Shown: positions 18,479 to 26,213 of the stretch, piece by piece | How the letters are laid out: each line of letters starts with the position of its first letter | Position numbering within the stretch: the stretch's first letter is position 1 | Translations under genes and position numbers: made by a program | From: Halorubrum amylolyticum | GTDB taxonomy: Archaea; Halobacteriota; Halobacteria; Halobacteriales; Haloferacaceae | Assembly (NCBI RefSeq): GCF_004114995.1 | Contig: NZ_SDJP01000001.1 | Location: 431,048 to 495,047 of the forward strand | DNA length: 64,000 nt | Direction: 5' to 3' | Notes under the pieces: generated by a model | Told to the model about the DNA's origin: nothing | Database searches by the model: none | Seen by the model: only the letters and a program-made list of their open reading frames with translations

Positions 18479-19696
18479 ATGCGAGACTACTCAGACCAGA
18501 TCGACACCCGCGACCCGGACCGAGACGTACAGATCACGAGCATCGACGCCTGCGTCGTCGAGGGGAACTTCGAGTGGAACCTGATCAAAGTGGAGACCGA
18601 CGCCGGCGTCACCGGGATCGGCGAGGCGTACCGCGGCGGCGGCGTCCCGGAGCTCGTCGAGTACACGAACCGGTTCCTCGTCGGCGAGAACCCGCTCGAC
18701 GTCGAGCGGCTGGTGCGGTACGTCTTCCAAGAGATGTCGGGCCACGGCGGCACGACCGGGAAGGTCGTCACCGCGGCCTCGGGGATCGAGATTGCGCTGC
18801 TCGACGCCGCCGGGAAGATCCTCGGGCTCCCCGTCTACCAGCTGCTCGGCTCGAAGTACCGCGACGAGGTCCGGCTCTACTGCGACTGCCACGCCGGCGA
18901 GGCGTACGCGGTCGAGGACGGCGCGACCGCCTACGCCGACGCCGAGGCGTACTCCCCCGAGGCGTACGCCGCCGAGGCCGCCCGCGTCACCGACATGGGA
19001 TTCGACGCGCTGAAGTTCGACCTCGACCTCCCGGCCGACAACGAGAACGACCCGTACAACGGCCGTTTGACGAACGCGGCGATCCGCGAGAAGCGGGAGA
19101 TCGTTTCGGCCGTGCGCGAGGAGATCGGCTCCGACGTCGACCTCGCGTTCGACTGCCACTGGGACTACTCCGTCGAGAGCGCGAAGCGGCTCGCCCACGA
19201 GTTGGAGGAGTTCGACCTGATGTGGTTGGAGGATCTGATCCCGCCCGAGAACATGGACGCCCAGAAGGAGGTGACGAAGGCGACGCGGACGCCGGTCGCG
19301 ACCGGCGAGAACCGCTTCCGCGTGTTCGAGCTGTCCGACCTGATCTACGAGCACGGCGTCGACATCGTCACCCCCGACCCGACGACGGTCGGCGGCCTCA
19401 CGGAGACGATGCGGATCGCCGACCGCGCCGAGGAGAACTACGTGCCGATCTCCCCGCACAACGTCTGTAGCCCGGTGGGGACGATGGCCTGCGTCCACCT
19501 TGGCGCGGCCACGCCGAACTTCGACCTGCTGGAGTACCACGCGCTGGAGGTCGACTGGTGGGACGACCTGCTGGCGCGCGACGAGCCGCTGATCGAGGAC
19601 GGGCGCATCGAGGTTCCGGAGGCGCCCGGGCTCGGGATCGAACTCGACGAGTCCGTCGTCGAGGAGCACCTCCTCGAGGGAACCGACGGGTTCTGA
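18479..19696 (+). CDS. Second enolase-superfamily (mandelate racemase-like) dehydratase
   Basis: A 405-residue enolase-superfamily enzyme only distantly similar to its upstream neighbour. The N-terminal cap includes TDAGVTGIGEAYRGGG; the barrel has GFDALKFDLD at the strand-2 base position (Lys followed by Asp), metal ligands in LAFDCHWDY, LMWLEDL and ATGENRFR, and a His in ISPHNVCSPVG paired with Asp in TPDPTTVGGL. This pattern fits the mandelate-racemase subgroup of acid-sugar dehydratases, such as rhamnonate or galactonate dehydratases. It is transcribed with the first enzyme. The exact sugar acid cannot be read from the sequence. Confidence 0.9.
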   Translation: MRDYSDQIDTRDPDRDVQITSIDACVVEGNFEWNLIKVETDAGVTGIGEAYRGGGVPELVEYTNRFLVGENPLDVERLVRYVFQEMSGHGGTTGKVVTAASGIEIALLDAAGKILGLPVYQLLGSKYRDEVRLYCDCHAGEAYAVEDGATAYADAEAYSPEAYAAEAARVTDMGFDALKFDLDLPADNENDPYNGRLTNAAIREKREIVSAVREEIGSDVDLAFDCHWDYSVESAKRLAHELEEFDLMWLEDLIPPENMDAQKEVTKATRTPVATGENRFRVFELSDLIYEHGVDIVTPDPTTVGGLTETMRIADRAEENYVPISPHNVCSPVGTMACVHLGAATPNFDLLEYHALEVDWWDDLLARDEPLIEDGRIEVPEAPGLGIELDESVVEEHLLEGTDGF

Positions 19697-19701
19697 GGCG
19701 G

Positions 19702-19743
19702 CTCGATCGGCCTCCTGCCGGCCCTCGATCGGCCTCCTGCCGG
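19702..19743 (+). repeat. Two direct copies of a 20-bp GC-rich sequence
   Basis: CTCGATCGGCCTCCTGCCGG occurs at 19702-19721 and again at 19724-19743, just after the stop of the dehydratase gene. It is probably a slippage duplication in the untranslated region. Confidence 0.7.
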
Positions 19744-19811
19744 GTCCCCGGCGGGCCGACCCCGGTCGCGACCACGACGCGCGAATTCGCCGTCTCGGCC
19801 GGTGAGAGTAT

Positions 19812-19819
19812 ACTTATTT
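19812..19819 (+). promoter_or_regulatory. TATA box of the acyl-CoA dehydrogenase gene
   Basis: The AT-rich box ACTTATTT is centred about 29 nt before the ATG at 19844, giving a predicted leaderless transcript. It supports that start over an in-frame GTG at 19802, which lies upstream of the box. Confidence 0.6.
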
Positions 19820-19843
19820 ATCCTTGGGATCGCAAGCGATCGT

Positions 19844-21016
19844 ATGCTCGATTACTTCGACATGGAGTCGACCCTGTCCGAGGAGGAGCGGCTGCTCGTC
19901 GACTCCGCCCGGTCGTTCGTCGACGGCGAGGTCCCGGATATGGGAGACTACTGGATCGACGGCACGTTTCCCACGGAACTCATCCCGAAGATGGGCGAGA
20001 TGGGGTTTTACGCGCCAAATCTGGAGGGATACGGCCTGCCGGGCGTCAGCGAGCGGGCGTACGGCCTGCTGATGCGCGAACTGGAGGCGTGCGACTCCGG
20101 GCTCCGGTCGATGGCGAGCGTGCAGGGCGCGCTGGTGATGTACCCGATCCACGCGTTCGGCAGCGACGCCCAGAAGGAGGCGTGGCTCCCGAAGCTCGGT
20201 ACCGGCGAGGCCGTCGGCTGCTTCGGGCTCACCGAGCCGGAGCACGGGTCGAACCCCTCCGCGATGGAGACGCGCGCCGAACGTGCCGGCGGACGCGAGG
20301 GCGACGGCTACGTCCTGAACGGCTCGAAGACGTGGATCACGAACTCCCCGATCGCGGACGTCGCCGTCGTCTGGGCGAAGGACCACACCGAGGACGGGAC
20401 TCCCGTCCGCGGGTTCCTCGTGGAGACCGACCGCGACGGCGTCACCACCAACAAGATCGACGAGAAGCTCAGCCTGCGCGCGTCGATCACGGGCGAGATC
20501 AGCCTCCAGGACGTTCGCGTGCCCGCCGAGAATCGCCTCCCCGGCGTCGAGGGGATGAAGGGGCCGCTGTCGTGTCTGACCCAGGCCCGCTACGGCATCG
20601 CGTGGGGCGCGGTCGGCGCGGCGCAGGACTGCTTCGAGGTCGCCCGTCAGTACGCCACCGACCGCGAGCAGTTCGGCAAGCCGATCGGCGGCTTCCAGAT
20701 GCAACAGCGGAAGCTCGCGGAGATGGCGACGCAGATCACGCTCGCGCAGCTGCTCGCCCACCGGCTCGCCGACCTCAAGGAGGCGGGCGAGATGCGGCCG
20801 CAACACGTCTCGATGGCCAAGCGCAACAACGTCCGCACCGCCCGCGACCAGTCGCGGATCGCCCGCGAGATGCTCGGCGGCAACGGGATCACGGCCGACT
20901 ACTCGCCGATGCGCCACATGGCCAACATGGAGACGGTGTACACCTACGAGGGCACCCACGACATCCACACGCTGATCCTCGGCGAGGACCTCACCGGGAT
21001 GCAGGCGTATCAGTAG
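19844..21016 (+). CDS. Acyl-CoA dehydrogenase, glutaryl-CoA dehydrogenase-like
   Basis: A 390-residue FAD enzyme that oxidises an acyl-CoA at the alpha-beta bond. The substrate and FAD region CFGLTEPEHGSNP and the C-terminal TYEGTHDIHTLILG, with the catalytic Glu, are the forms typical of glutaryl-CoA dehydrogenase, which also decarboxylates its substrate. Arg in SGLRSMASVQ matches the glutaryl-binding region of that group. Electron-transfer flavoprotein genes are not in the window. It has its own promoter and lies between the sugar-acid enzymes and the 2-hydroxyacid dehydrogenase, so its pathway link is uncertain. Confidence 0.9.
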   Translation: MLDYFDMESTLSEEERLLVDSARSFVDGEVPDMGDYWIDGTFPTELIPKMGEMGFYAPNLEGYGLPGVSERAYGLLMRELEACDSGLRSMASVQGALVMYPIHAFGSDAQKEAWLPKLGTGEAVGCFGLTEPEHGSNPSAMETRAERAGGREGDGYVLNGSKTWITNSPIADVAVVWAKDHTEDGTPVRGFLVETDRDGVTTNKIDEKLSLRASITGEISLQDVRVPAENRLPGVEGMKGPLSCLTQARYGIAWGAVGAAQDCFEVARQYATDREQFGKPIGGFQMQQRKLAEMATQITLAQLLAHRLADLKEAGEMRPQHVSMAKRNNVRTARDQSRIAREMLGGNGITADYSPMRHMANMETVYTYEGTHDIHTLILGEDLTGMQAYQ

Positions 21017-21048
21017 CGTCGCGGACCCTCGGCACCCGTCCCGCTCCG

Positions 21049-22008
21049 TCAGGCCACCTGATTCCGCAGCCCCTCGTACTCGCCGGTCTCCGCGACCCGG
21101 TCGAGGTTCTCGACGAGGATGTCCGCGCGCCGCTCCCAGTACTTCGGCGTGTGGCCCGCGACGTGCGGCGTCAGGAAGACGTTCTCGAACCCCCACAGGT
21201 CGTGGTCGCTCGGGAGCGGCTCCGGGTCGGTGACGTCGAGCGCGGCCCCGTGGAGCGCGTTCGCCCGAAGCGCGTCCACGAGGGCCGGCGTGTCGATCAC
21301 GCCGCCGCGCGCGACGTTAACGACGATCGCGTCCGTCGGCAGCGCGTCGAGTTCGGCCGCGCCGACTAGCCCCTCCGTCGTCGCCGTCAGCGGGCACGCG
21401 AGGACGAGCACGTCCGTTCCCGGCAACACCTCGGGGAGGTCGCCGTAGCCGACCACCTCGTCGGTCGGCCCGCCTTTCGAGACGGTGTGACGGACACCGA
21501 TCGTGTCGACGTCGAAGCCCTCGAACCGCTCGACGATCGCCTCGCCGATCGAGCCGAACCCGACGACGGTGACGGTGCTGCCGGCGAGCTCGGTGAACGA
21601 CTGGAAGCGGCGCCACTCTCGGCGCCGCTGGCGACGCCACCCCTCGTCGAGCCGCCGCGCGAACGCGAGCACCCAGCCGAGGACGTGCTCGGCGATGTTC
21701 GGCCCGTGGACGCCCGACGCGTTCGTCACCGCGACGCCCCGCTCGGCGAGCGCGTCCAGCGGGAGGTGGTCGACGCCGGCGGCGTTGCACGCGAACAGCC
21801 GCAGGTTCTCGGCGCCGTCCACCTCCTCGGCGTCGACGGCCTTCCCGGCGACGACCGTCGCCTCCCGCAGGTAGCGGTCGTGTTCGGCGGGCGTCGCCGC
21901 GAGGCGGACCTCGCGGTCCGGGAGCCACCGACCGAGTATCGCCGCGTAGTCGGCCGCCGGCATGCCGTGCGCATCGTGATCGAGCACCGCGATATCGACC
22001 GTGGACAT
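21049..22008 (-). CDS. D-isomer-specific 2-hydroxyacid dehydrogenase
   Basis: A 319-residue NAD(P)-dependent oxidoreductase of the phosphoglycerate/lactate dehydrogenase family. The Rossmann motif VVGFGSIGEAIVERF lies near residue 145; NVARGGVIDTPALVDAL carries the catalytic Arg, and PLPSDHDLWGFENVFLTPHV the catalytic His. It reduces 2-keto acids or oxidises D-2-hydroxyacids. The start MSTVDIAVLDH was chosen because the longer frame runs into non-conserved sequence. It converges on the acyl-CoA dehydrogenase gene. Together with the LarA-like racemase it could channel D/L hydroxyacids to keto acids (inference). Confidence 0.9.
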   Translation of the reverse strand: MSTVDIAVLDHDAHGMPAADYAAILGRWLPDREVRLAATPAEHDRYLREATVVAGKAVDAEEVDGAENLRLFACNAAGVDHLPLDALAERGVAVTNASGVHGPNIAEHVLGWVLAFARRLDEGWRRQRRREWRRFQSFTELAGSTVTVVGFGSIGEAIVERFEGFDVDTIGVRHTVSKGGPTDEVVGYGDLPEVLPGTDVLVLACPLTATTEGLVGAAELDALPTDAIVVNVARGGVIDTPALVDALRANALHGAALDVTDPEPLPSDHDLWGFENVFLTPHVAGHTPKYWERRADILVENLDRVAETGEYEGLRNQVA

Positions 22009-22074
22009 GGTCCACGCGTCGCGGCCGGGCGACAAAGTTCCCGGGGTCGCGGTCATCGGGGCGAGAGAATCGCC

Positions 22075-22218
22075 CTACTCCCCCATCCGGATCGGCGGCG
22101 ACGCGCTCATCAGGAGCAGGCAGGCGATCCCGACGCCCGTGCCGGCGACGCCGGTGCTGACGCCGATCGCGCGGATCGCCGTCTCGAACCCCAGCGTCCG
22201 GGTCGCGACCGCCGACAC
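22075..22218 (-). CDS. Possible small membrane protein
   Basis: A 47-codon frame with a GTG start encodes one likely transmembrane helix (GVAGTGVGIACLLLMS) and a short tail ending PPIRMGE. It lies between the hydroxyacid dehydrogenase and IclR genes. The start would lie next to the IclR palindrome, and support is limited to composition and topology. Confidence 0.25.
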   Translation of the reverse strand: MSAVATRTLGFETAIRAIGVSTGVAGTGVGIACLLLMSASPPIRMGE

Positions 22219-22219
22219 C

Positions 22220-22236
22220 GTTCGATACGGTCGAAC
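22220..22236. promoter_or_regulatory. Palindromic operator candidate at the IclR promoter
   Basis: GTTCGATACGGTCGAAC is a perfect 6-bp inverted repeat with a 5-bp spacer, ending 30 bp before the iclR-type ATG and overlapping the expected TATA/BRE region. IclR regulators commonly bind short palindromes at their own promoters, so autoregulation is likely. Confidence 0.55.
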
Positions 22237-22266
22237 GCTTATGGGGCTGGAGTACGACCAACGATC

Positions 22267-23052
22267 ATGAACGAAACGGAGCCTGAGGCCGTGGACGGGG
22301 ATGCGGACACGGTACGGACCGCGGAAACGATGTTCGACATCGCGCAACGGCTGGTCGACGACGACGGCGCGTCGCTGGCCGAGCTGGCGGCCGAGGTCGA
22401 GTACGCGAAGAGCACGGTCCACCGACACCTCCGCACCTTGGAGGACCTCGGGTACGTCGTCCGACGCGACGACGGCTACCGCGTCGGGCTCCGATTCCTC
22501 GAAATCGGCGTCACCGCCCGGAGCGGCTACCGGGGGTACGACCTCGTGCGCCAGAAGGTCGAAGAGATAGCCGAGGTCACCGGCGAGCGCGCCCAGTTCT
22601 TCGTCGAGGAGCACGGCAAGGCGGTGTATCTCGCGCGGGCCGCCGGGGACCAGGCGGTCCGTACCGACCCCGGCCTCGGCAGTCGCATCCCGCTGTACGC
22701 CGCGTCGGCGGGGAAAGCGATTCTCGCCGAACTGCCGGAGTCAGAGCTGTCCGACAGGTTCGAACACATGTCGTTTGCCCCCGTGACGGAACACACGATC
22801 ACCGATCCGGACGAGCTTCGCGCGGAAATCGAGGCGGGACGCGAGCGCGGCTACTACTTCAACCGCGAGGAGTCGCTCCGCGGGACCCACGCCGTCGGCG
22901 CCGCGATCTGCGGCCCGGACGGCGACGTGATCGGCGGACTCAGCGTCACCGGCCCCTCTCACCGCCTGAACGGGGAGCGGCTCGAAAGCGAGCTCCCCGA
23001 CCTGCTGCTCGGGGCGGCTAACGAGCTCGAGCTCAACATCGCGCACTCCTGA
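22267..23052 (+). CDS. IclR-family transcriptional regulator
   Basis: A 261-residue regulator. The N-terminal winged helix-turn-helix (residues about 18-75) contains SLAELAAEVEYAKSTVHRHL. The C-terminal effector-binding domain contains LYAASAGKAILAELPE, and RGTHAVGAAICGPDG in the small-molecule pocket. IclR proteins repress or activate catabolic genes in response to a pathway acid. It lies at the edge of the 9.6-23.1 kb catabolic island and is its only regulator, so it is the obvious candidate controller. A palindrome sits at its own promoter. Confidence 0.92.
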   Translation: MNETEPEAVDGDADTVRTAETMFDIAQRLVDDDGASLAELAAEVEYAKSTVHRHLRTLEDLGYVVRRDDGYRVGLRFLEIGVTARSGYRGYDLVRQKVEEIAEVTGERAQFFVEEHGKAVYLARAAGDQAVRTDPGLGSRIPLYAASAGKAILAELPESELSDRFEHMSFAPVTEHTITDPDELRAEIEAGRERGYYFNREESLRGTHAVGAAICGPDGDVIGGLSVTGPSHRLNGERLESELPDLLLGAANELELNIAHS

Positions 23053-23878
23053 CGCCGTCGAACGACCGAAGGCCCGTCCGCCGTCGGCAGTCAGTTCGAA
23101 CACGTCGAACGGCACCATCGTCGTCGACGCGAAGAAAGGACGGTGGTCGCCGAGAAAATAACACGAGTACTATTGTTATTTCAGCCGCTCCGACGAGCCG
23201 CGGTTCCGACGGCGAGTCGCTCTCTACGGGACGGTTCGGACCCCCGTCCGGCGCCGATCGACCCGATCTGTATAGATAAATTTCTCGTAGTGTATCGATA
23301 ATCACCTGATTTCTTATGATTAATCGTCTCGATCGATCGCGGATCGCCGTTCGACGAACTCCCGGCGGACGCCGATTCGTGAACGACTCGATCGTGACCA
23401 ACTGTTCGTAACACTCTGATCGTTCATTCGTTCAGAACAGAAATTCGATGTATAACTGTCGTGTTATCTGATATATTTGTTATATCGTCCGAACAAGATT
23501 CCTTTTCGACGCCGGACGCGCTATCGGTTCCCTCTCCCGTTTTGACACCGCTTGCCGGGTGATCGGATTCGTTCGCGATCGAGAAGTGTACTTCATAACA
23601 AAGTTATTATATAGTGTAGTATCGTATATTTCCTGTGCGATCTCGTTTTTGATGTCGGCCGAACGGTGACCCGCTGTGTCCTCGCTCGCCTCCGTCACTT
23701 CACCCGTGATCGATCGGACTCCGCCGCCGTCCTCTGATCGCTTGTGTTCGACGGAATCGAACGCGACGCTCCCGCGGCAATGCGGACGGCGCTTCGGCGG
23801 GCTTCGTCTACAGGTAGCTGAAAAAGAGGACCGGGGATTCGGCGCCCGTCCGACGGGCGGTCGTCTCGACGGCCCGGA
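23053..23878. other. AT-rich gene-free region between convergent genes
   Basis: This 826-bp region separates the convergent ends of the IclR and htpX genes. Much of it (about 23260-23660) is far more AT-rich than the rest of the window. It holds a hairpin right after the regulator gene: AAATAAC at 23156-23162 pairs with GTTATTT at 23175-23181. The short open frames inside lack recognisable domains. It may be decayed or laterally acquired DNA. No origin repeats or RNA gene were recognised. Confidence 0.6.
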
Positions 23879-24748
23879 TCAGGCCGTTTCCATCTCCTTT
23901 TCGAGGTCGCGGAGCCGCTCGATCCGGTTCTCGGTCGAGGGGTGCGTCGAGGCGATCTTCCCGACGAACCCCGACTTGATCGGGATGATGAAGAAGGCGT
24001 TCATCTCCGCCTCCTCGCGGAGGTCCTCCTTCGGCACGCGGTCCATCCGGCCGTCGATCGTCATCAGCGCCGAGGCGAGCGCGCCGGGCTTGCCCGTGAT
24101 GAGCGCCGCGCCGCGGTCGGCGGAGTACTCGCGGTAGCGCGAGAGCGCGCGGATGAGCAGGAACGAGACGATCCAGACGAGGATCGACACGAGGATCGCG
24201 ACGATGACGGGCGCGCCCTGTCGGTTGTCGCCGCTGAACAGCCACCCCCACCGCACGATGAAGAAGGCGATCGTCGAGAGGAACGAGGCGATGGTCATCA
24301 CCATCACGTCGCGGTTCTTGACGTGCGCGAGCTCGTGGGCGAGCACGCCGTCGAGCTCGTCGTCGTCGAGCGACCGGAGCAGCCCGGTGGTCACCGCGAC
24401 GGTCGCGTTCTTCTTGTTCCGGCCGGTCGCGAACGCGTTCGGCACCTGCGTGTCGGCGACGGCGACCGTCGGCTTCGGGAGGTCGGCCTGCTGGCTCAGC
24501 CGCTCGATCCGCCGGTGGAGGTCCGGGTACTCCTCGGCGCTCACCTCGCGGGCGCCCATGCTCCGCAGGGCGAGCTTGTCGCTGAAGAAGTACTGGGCGA
24601 TCGAGAACCCGCCGAGCATGATCAGCGGGAACAGGAAGTTACCGAAGTACACGGTCAGGACGCCGACGAACACGACGTAGAGGGCGAAGAGGAGGAACAT
24701 CGTGAACGCCATCCGTCCACGCAGTCCCCAGTCGGTCTTCCATTCCAT
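23879..24748 (-). CDS. htpX: Zinc metalloprotease HtpX
   Basis: A 289-residue membrane-embedded M48 protease that degrades damaged membrane proteins. Two N-terminal transmembrane helices are followed by the zinc site LAHELAHVKNRD near residue 140, two further hydrophobic segments, and YREYSADRGAALITGKP, whose Glu is the third zinc ligand. Length is normal for archaeal HtpX. It stands alone, divergent from the epimerase gene. Confidence 0.96.
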   Translation of the reverse strand: MEWKTDWGLRGRMAFTMFLLFALYVVFVGVLTVYFGNFLFPLIMLGGFSIAQYFFSDKLALRSMGAREVSAEEYPDLHRRIERLSQQADLPKPTVAVADTQVPNAFATGRNKKNATVAVTTGLLRSLDDDELDGVLAHELAHVKNRDVMVMTIASFLSTIAFFIVRWGWLFSGDNRQGAPVIVAILVSILVWIVSFLLIRALSRYREYSADRGAALITGKPGALASALMTIDGRMDRVPKEDLREEAEMNAFFIIPIKSGFVGKIASTHPSTENRIERLRDLEKEMETA

Positions 24749-24890
24749 ACCCGAGTTTTACCGTTCGCCGGATTAAAGCCTGCCGGGGTTCCGGCGGGCC
24801 GCCGCGGCCGCGGGAGCGTCCGATGCCGACCGGCCCCCGGTCGCGACGCGACGACGGTGCGCTTTTGCACCGCCGCGGCGACCCGCACGC

Positions 24891-25829
24891 ATGGAGACCG
24901 TCCTCGTCACCGGCGGCCGCGGCGCCTCCGGGCGCTGGGTCGTCGACCGCCTCGCCGGCGACTACGAGGTCGTCGTCGTCGACTACGAGCACCCCGGCCC
25001 GGACGCCGACCCGGCCCCGGGCGTCTCGTTCCGCGCGGCCGACCTCGCCGACCGCGGCGAGGCGCTCGACACCGTCCACGCGGTCGACCCCGACGCCGTC
25101 GTCCATTGGGCCGCGATCCCCGTCGCCGGCACCCACCCCGACGGTCGGGTGTTCGAGACGAACGTCGGCGCCGCGAAGAACGTCCTCGACGCCGCCGGCC
25201 GCGCGGACGCCCGGATCGTGCAGGCGTCGAGCGACGGCGCCTACGGCTTCTTCTTCGCCGAACCGACCCCGCTTCCCGACGCACTTCCGATCACCGAGGA
25301 GCACCCGCTTCGGCCGGAGGACCCCTACGGCCTCTCGAAGGTGACCGCGGAGGCGGCCGCGGGGGCGGTCGCGCGCCGCGAGGGCGTCCCGGCCGTCTCG
25401 ATCCGCCCCTCGTGGGTCCAGTACCCCGGCGCGTACGCCTGCCGAGACGACGGATACGTCCGCGATCTCGACGCGGGCGCCGGCAACTTCTGGTCGTACG
25501 TCGACGCCCGCGACGTCGCCGACCTCGTCGCCGCCGCGCTCGCGGGCACGGCGGGACCGGACCCGGCCGTGGCGCCCGGCACCCACGAGGCCGTCAACTG
25601 CGTCGCCGCCGACAACTCCCTCGGGCGTCCCCTGCTCGACCTGTTGCGGGAGGCGTACGGCGAGATTCCGGACGACTGCGAAGTCGACGGGAGCGCGCTC
25701 GCCGAGGGCGACGACCGCGGCGCGTACGCGATCGCGAAGGCCGAGCGGCTGTTCGGCTGGACGCCCTCGCGCTCGTGGCGGGAGGCCGCGGCCGAGAACG
25801 TTCCCGAGCCGACGCTGTTCGAGCGGTAG
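24891..25829 (+). CDS. NAD-dependent epimerase/dehydratase family protein
   Basis: A 312-residue extended-SDR protein. It starts METVLVTGGRGASGRWVVDR, a slightly altered Gly-rich NAD motif. VQASSDGAYGFFF holds the catalytic Ser region, and DPYGLSKVTAEAAAG the YxxxK pair. Family members epimerise or dehydrate nucleotide sugars, or oxidise sugars. Nothing else of sugar metabolism is adjacent, so the substrate is open. The gene is followed directly by non-coding repeat B. Confidence 0.88.
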   Translation: METVLVTGGRGASGRWVVDRLAGDYEVVVVDYEHPGPDADPAPGVSFRAADLADRGEALDTVHAVDPDAVVHWAAIPVAGTHPDGRVFETNVGAAKNVLDAAGRADARIVQASSDGAYGFFFAEPTPLPDALPITEEHPLRPEDPYGLSKVTAEAAAGAVARREGVPAVSIRPSWVQYPGAYACRDDGYVRDLDAGAGNFWSYVDARDVADLVAAALAGTAGPDPAVAPGTHEAVNCVAADNSLGRPLLDLLREAYGEIPDDCEVDGSALAEGDDRGAYAIAKAERLFGWTPSRSWREAAAENVPEPTLFER

Positions 25830-25845
25830 ATCTGGTGGAAAAGTA

Positions 25846-25853
25846 CTTATAAA
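25846..25853 (+). promoter_or_regulatory. TATA-like box upstream of non-coding repeat copy B
   Basis: ACTTATAA lies 17 bp after the epimerase stop and just before repeat B. Transcription would begin around 25873-25878, near the first conserved hairpin. It is the only strong box in the 385-bp gap between the convergent epimerase and arlJ genes. Confidence 0.4.
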
Positions 25854-25860
25854 CGAACGA

Positions 25861-26164
25861 GGTGGTGGCGCGTGCCTCCGAGCGCCCGCATAAGGGCGCG
25901 AGGAGCACGCGCGAGGGAGTCGCGAACGGAGTGAGCGACGAGGTTGGGGAGGCGTGAGGCGCTGTGCGGTGCGGTTGGGTGGGACTCAAAGGGGCAGTCG
26001 TGATCCCCGCGAGCGAAGCGAGCGGGGGCACGGGAGACGAAGTCTCCCGAAGGGACGAAGCACGGCGACGCAAGCACTGCAAGGAGCGAACGAAGTGAGC
26101 GACTGAAGCGCACAGCGAGCCGCGCGAGTCCTCGCGACTGGGGCTTTGGCGGTGTTCACTGCCG
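25861..26164 (+). repeat. Non-coding structured repeat, copy B (possible RNA gene)
   Basis: Second copy of the repeat family, filling the gap between the convergent epimerase and arlJ genes. It keeps the conserved blocks (GGGGAGGCGTGAGGCGCTGT, GGGACTCAAAGGGGCAGTCG, GACGAAGCAC). The variable arms differ from copy A but still pair: GCGCCC/GGGCGC around GCATAA, GTCGC/GCGAC around an 11-nt loop, CCGCGAGC-GAAG-CGAGCGGG, and GGGAGAC-GAAG-TCTCCC. The second insert is 53 nt (54 in A, about 5 in C), which breaks any common reading frame. This favours an RNA or DNA structure over protein. Confidence 0.75.
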
Positions 26165-26213
26165 CCACTCCGGTATCAACTTTTCATAACCGATCCACAG
26201 AACGATTCACTTC

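Noticed and set aside
23480..23698. A 72-codon frame in the AT-rich region as a gene
   Set aside because: No domain, no clear promoter and mixed composition; it is probably chance.
23053..23878. AT-rich region as a replication origin
   Set aside because: No origin recognition repeats and no orc1/cdc6 gene nearby.
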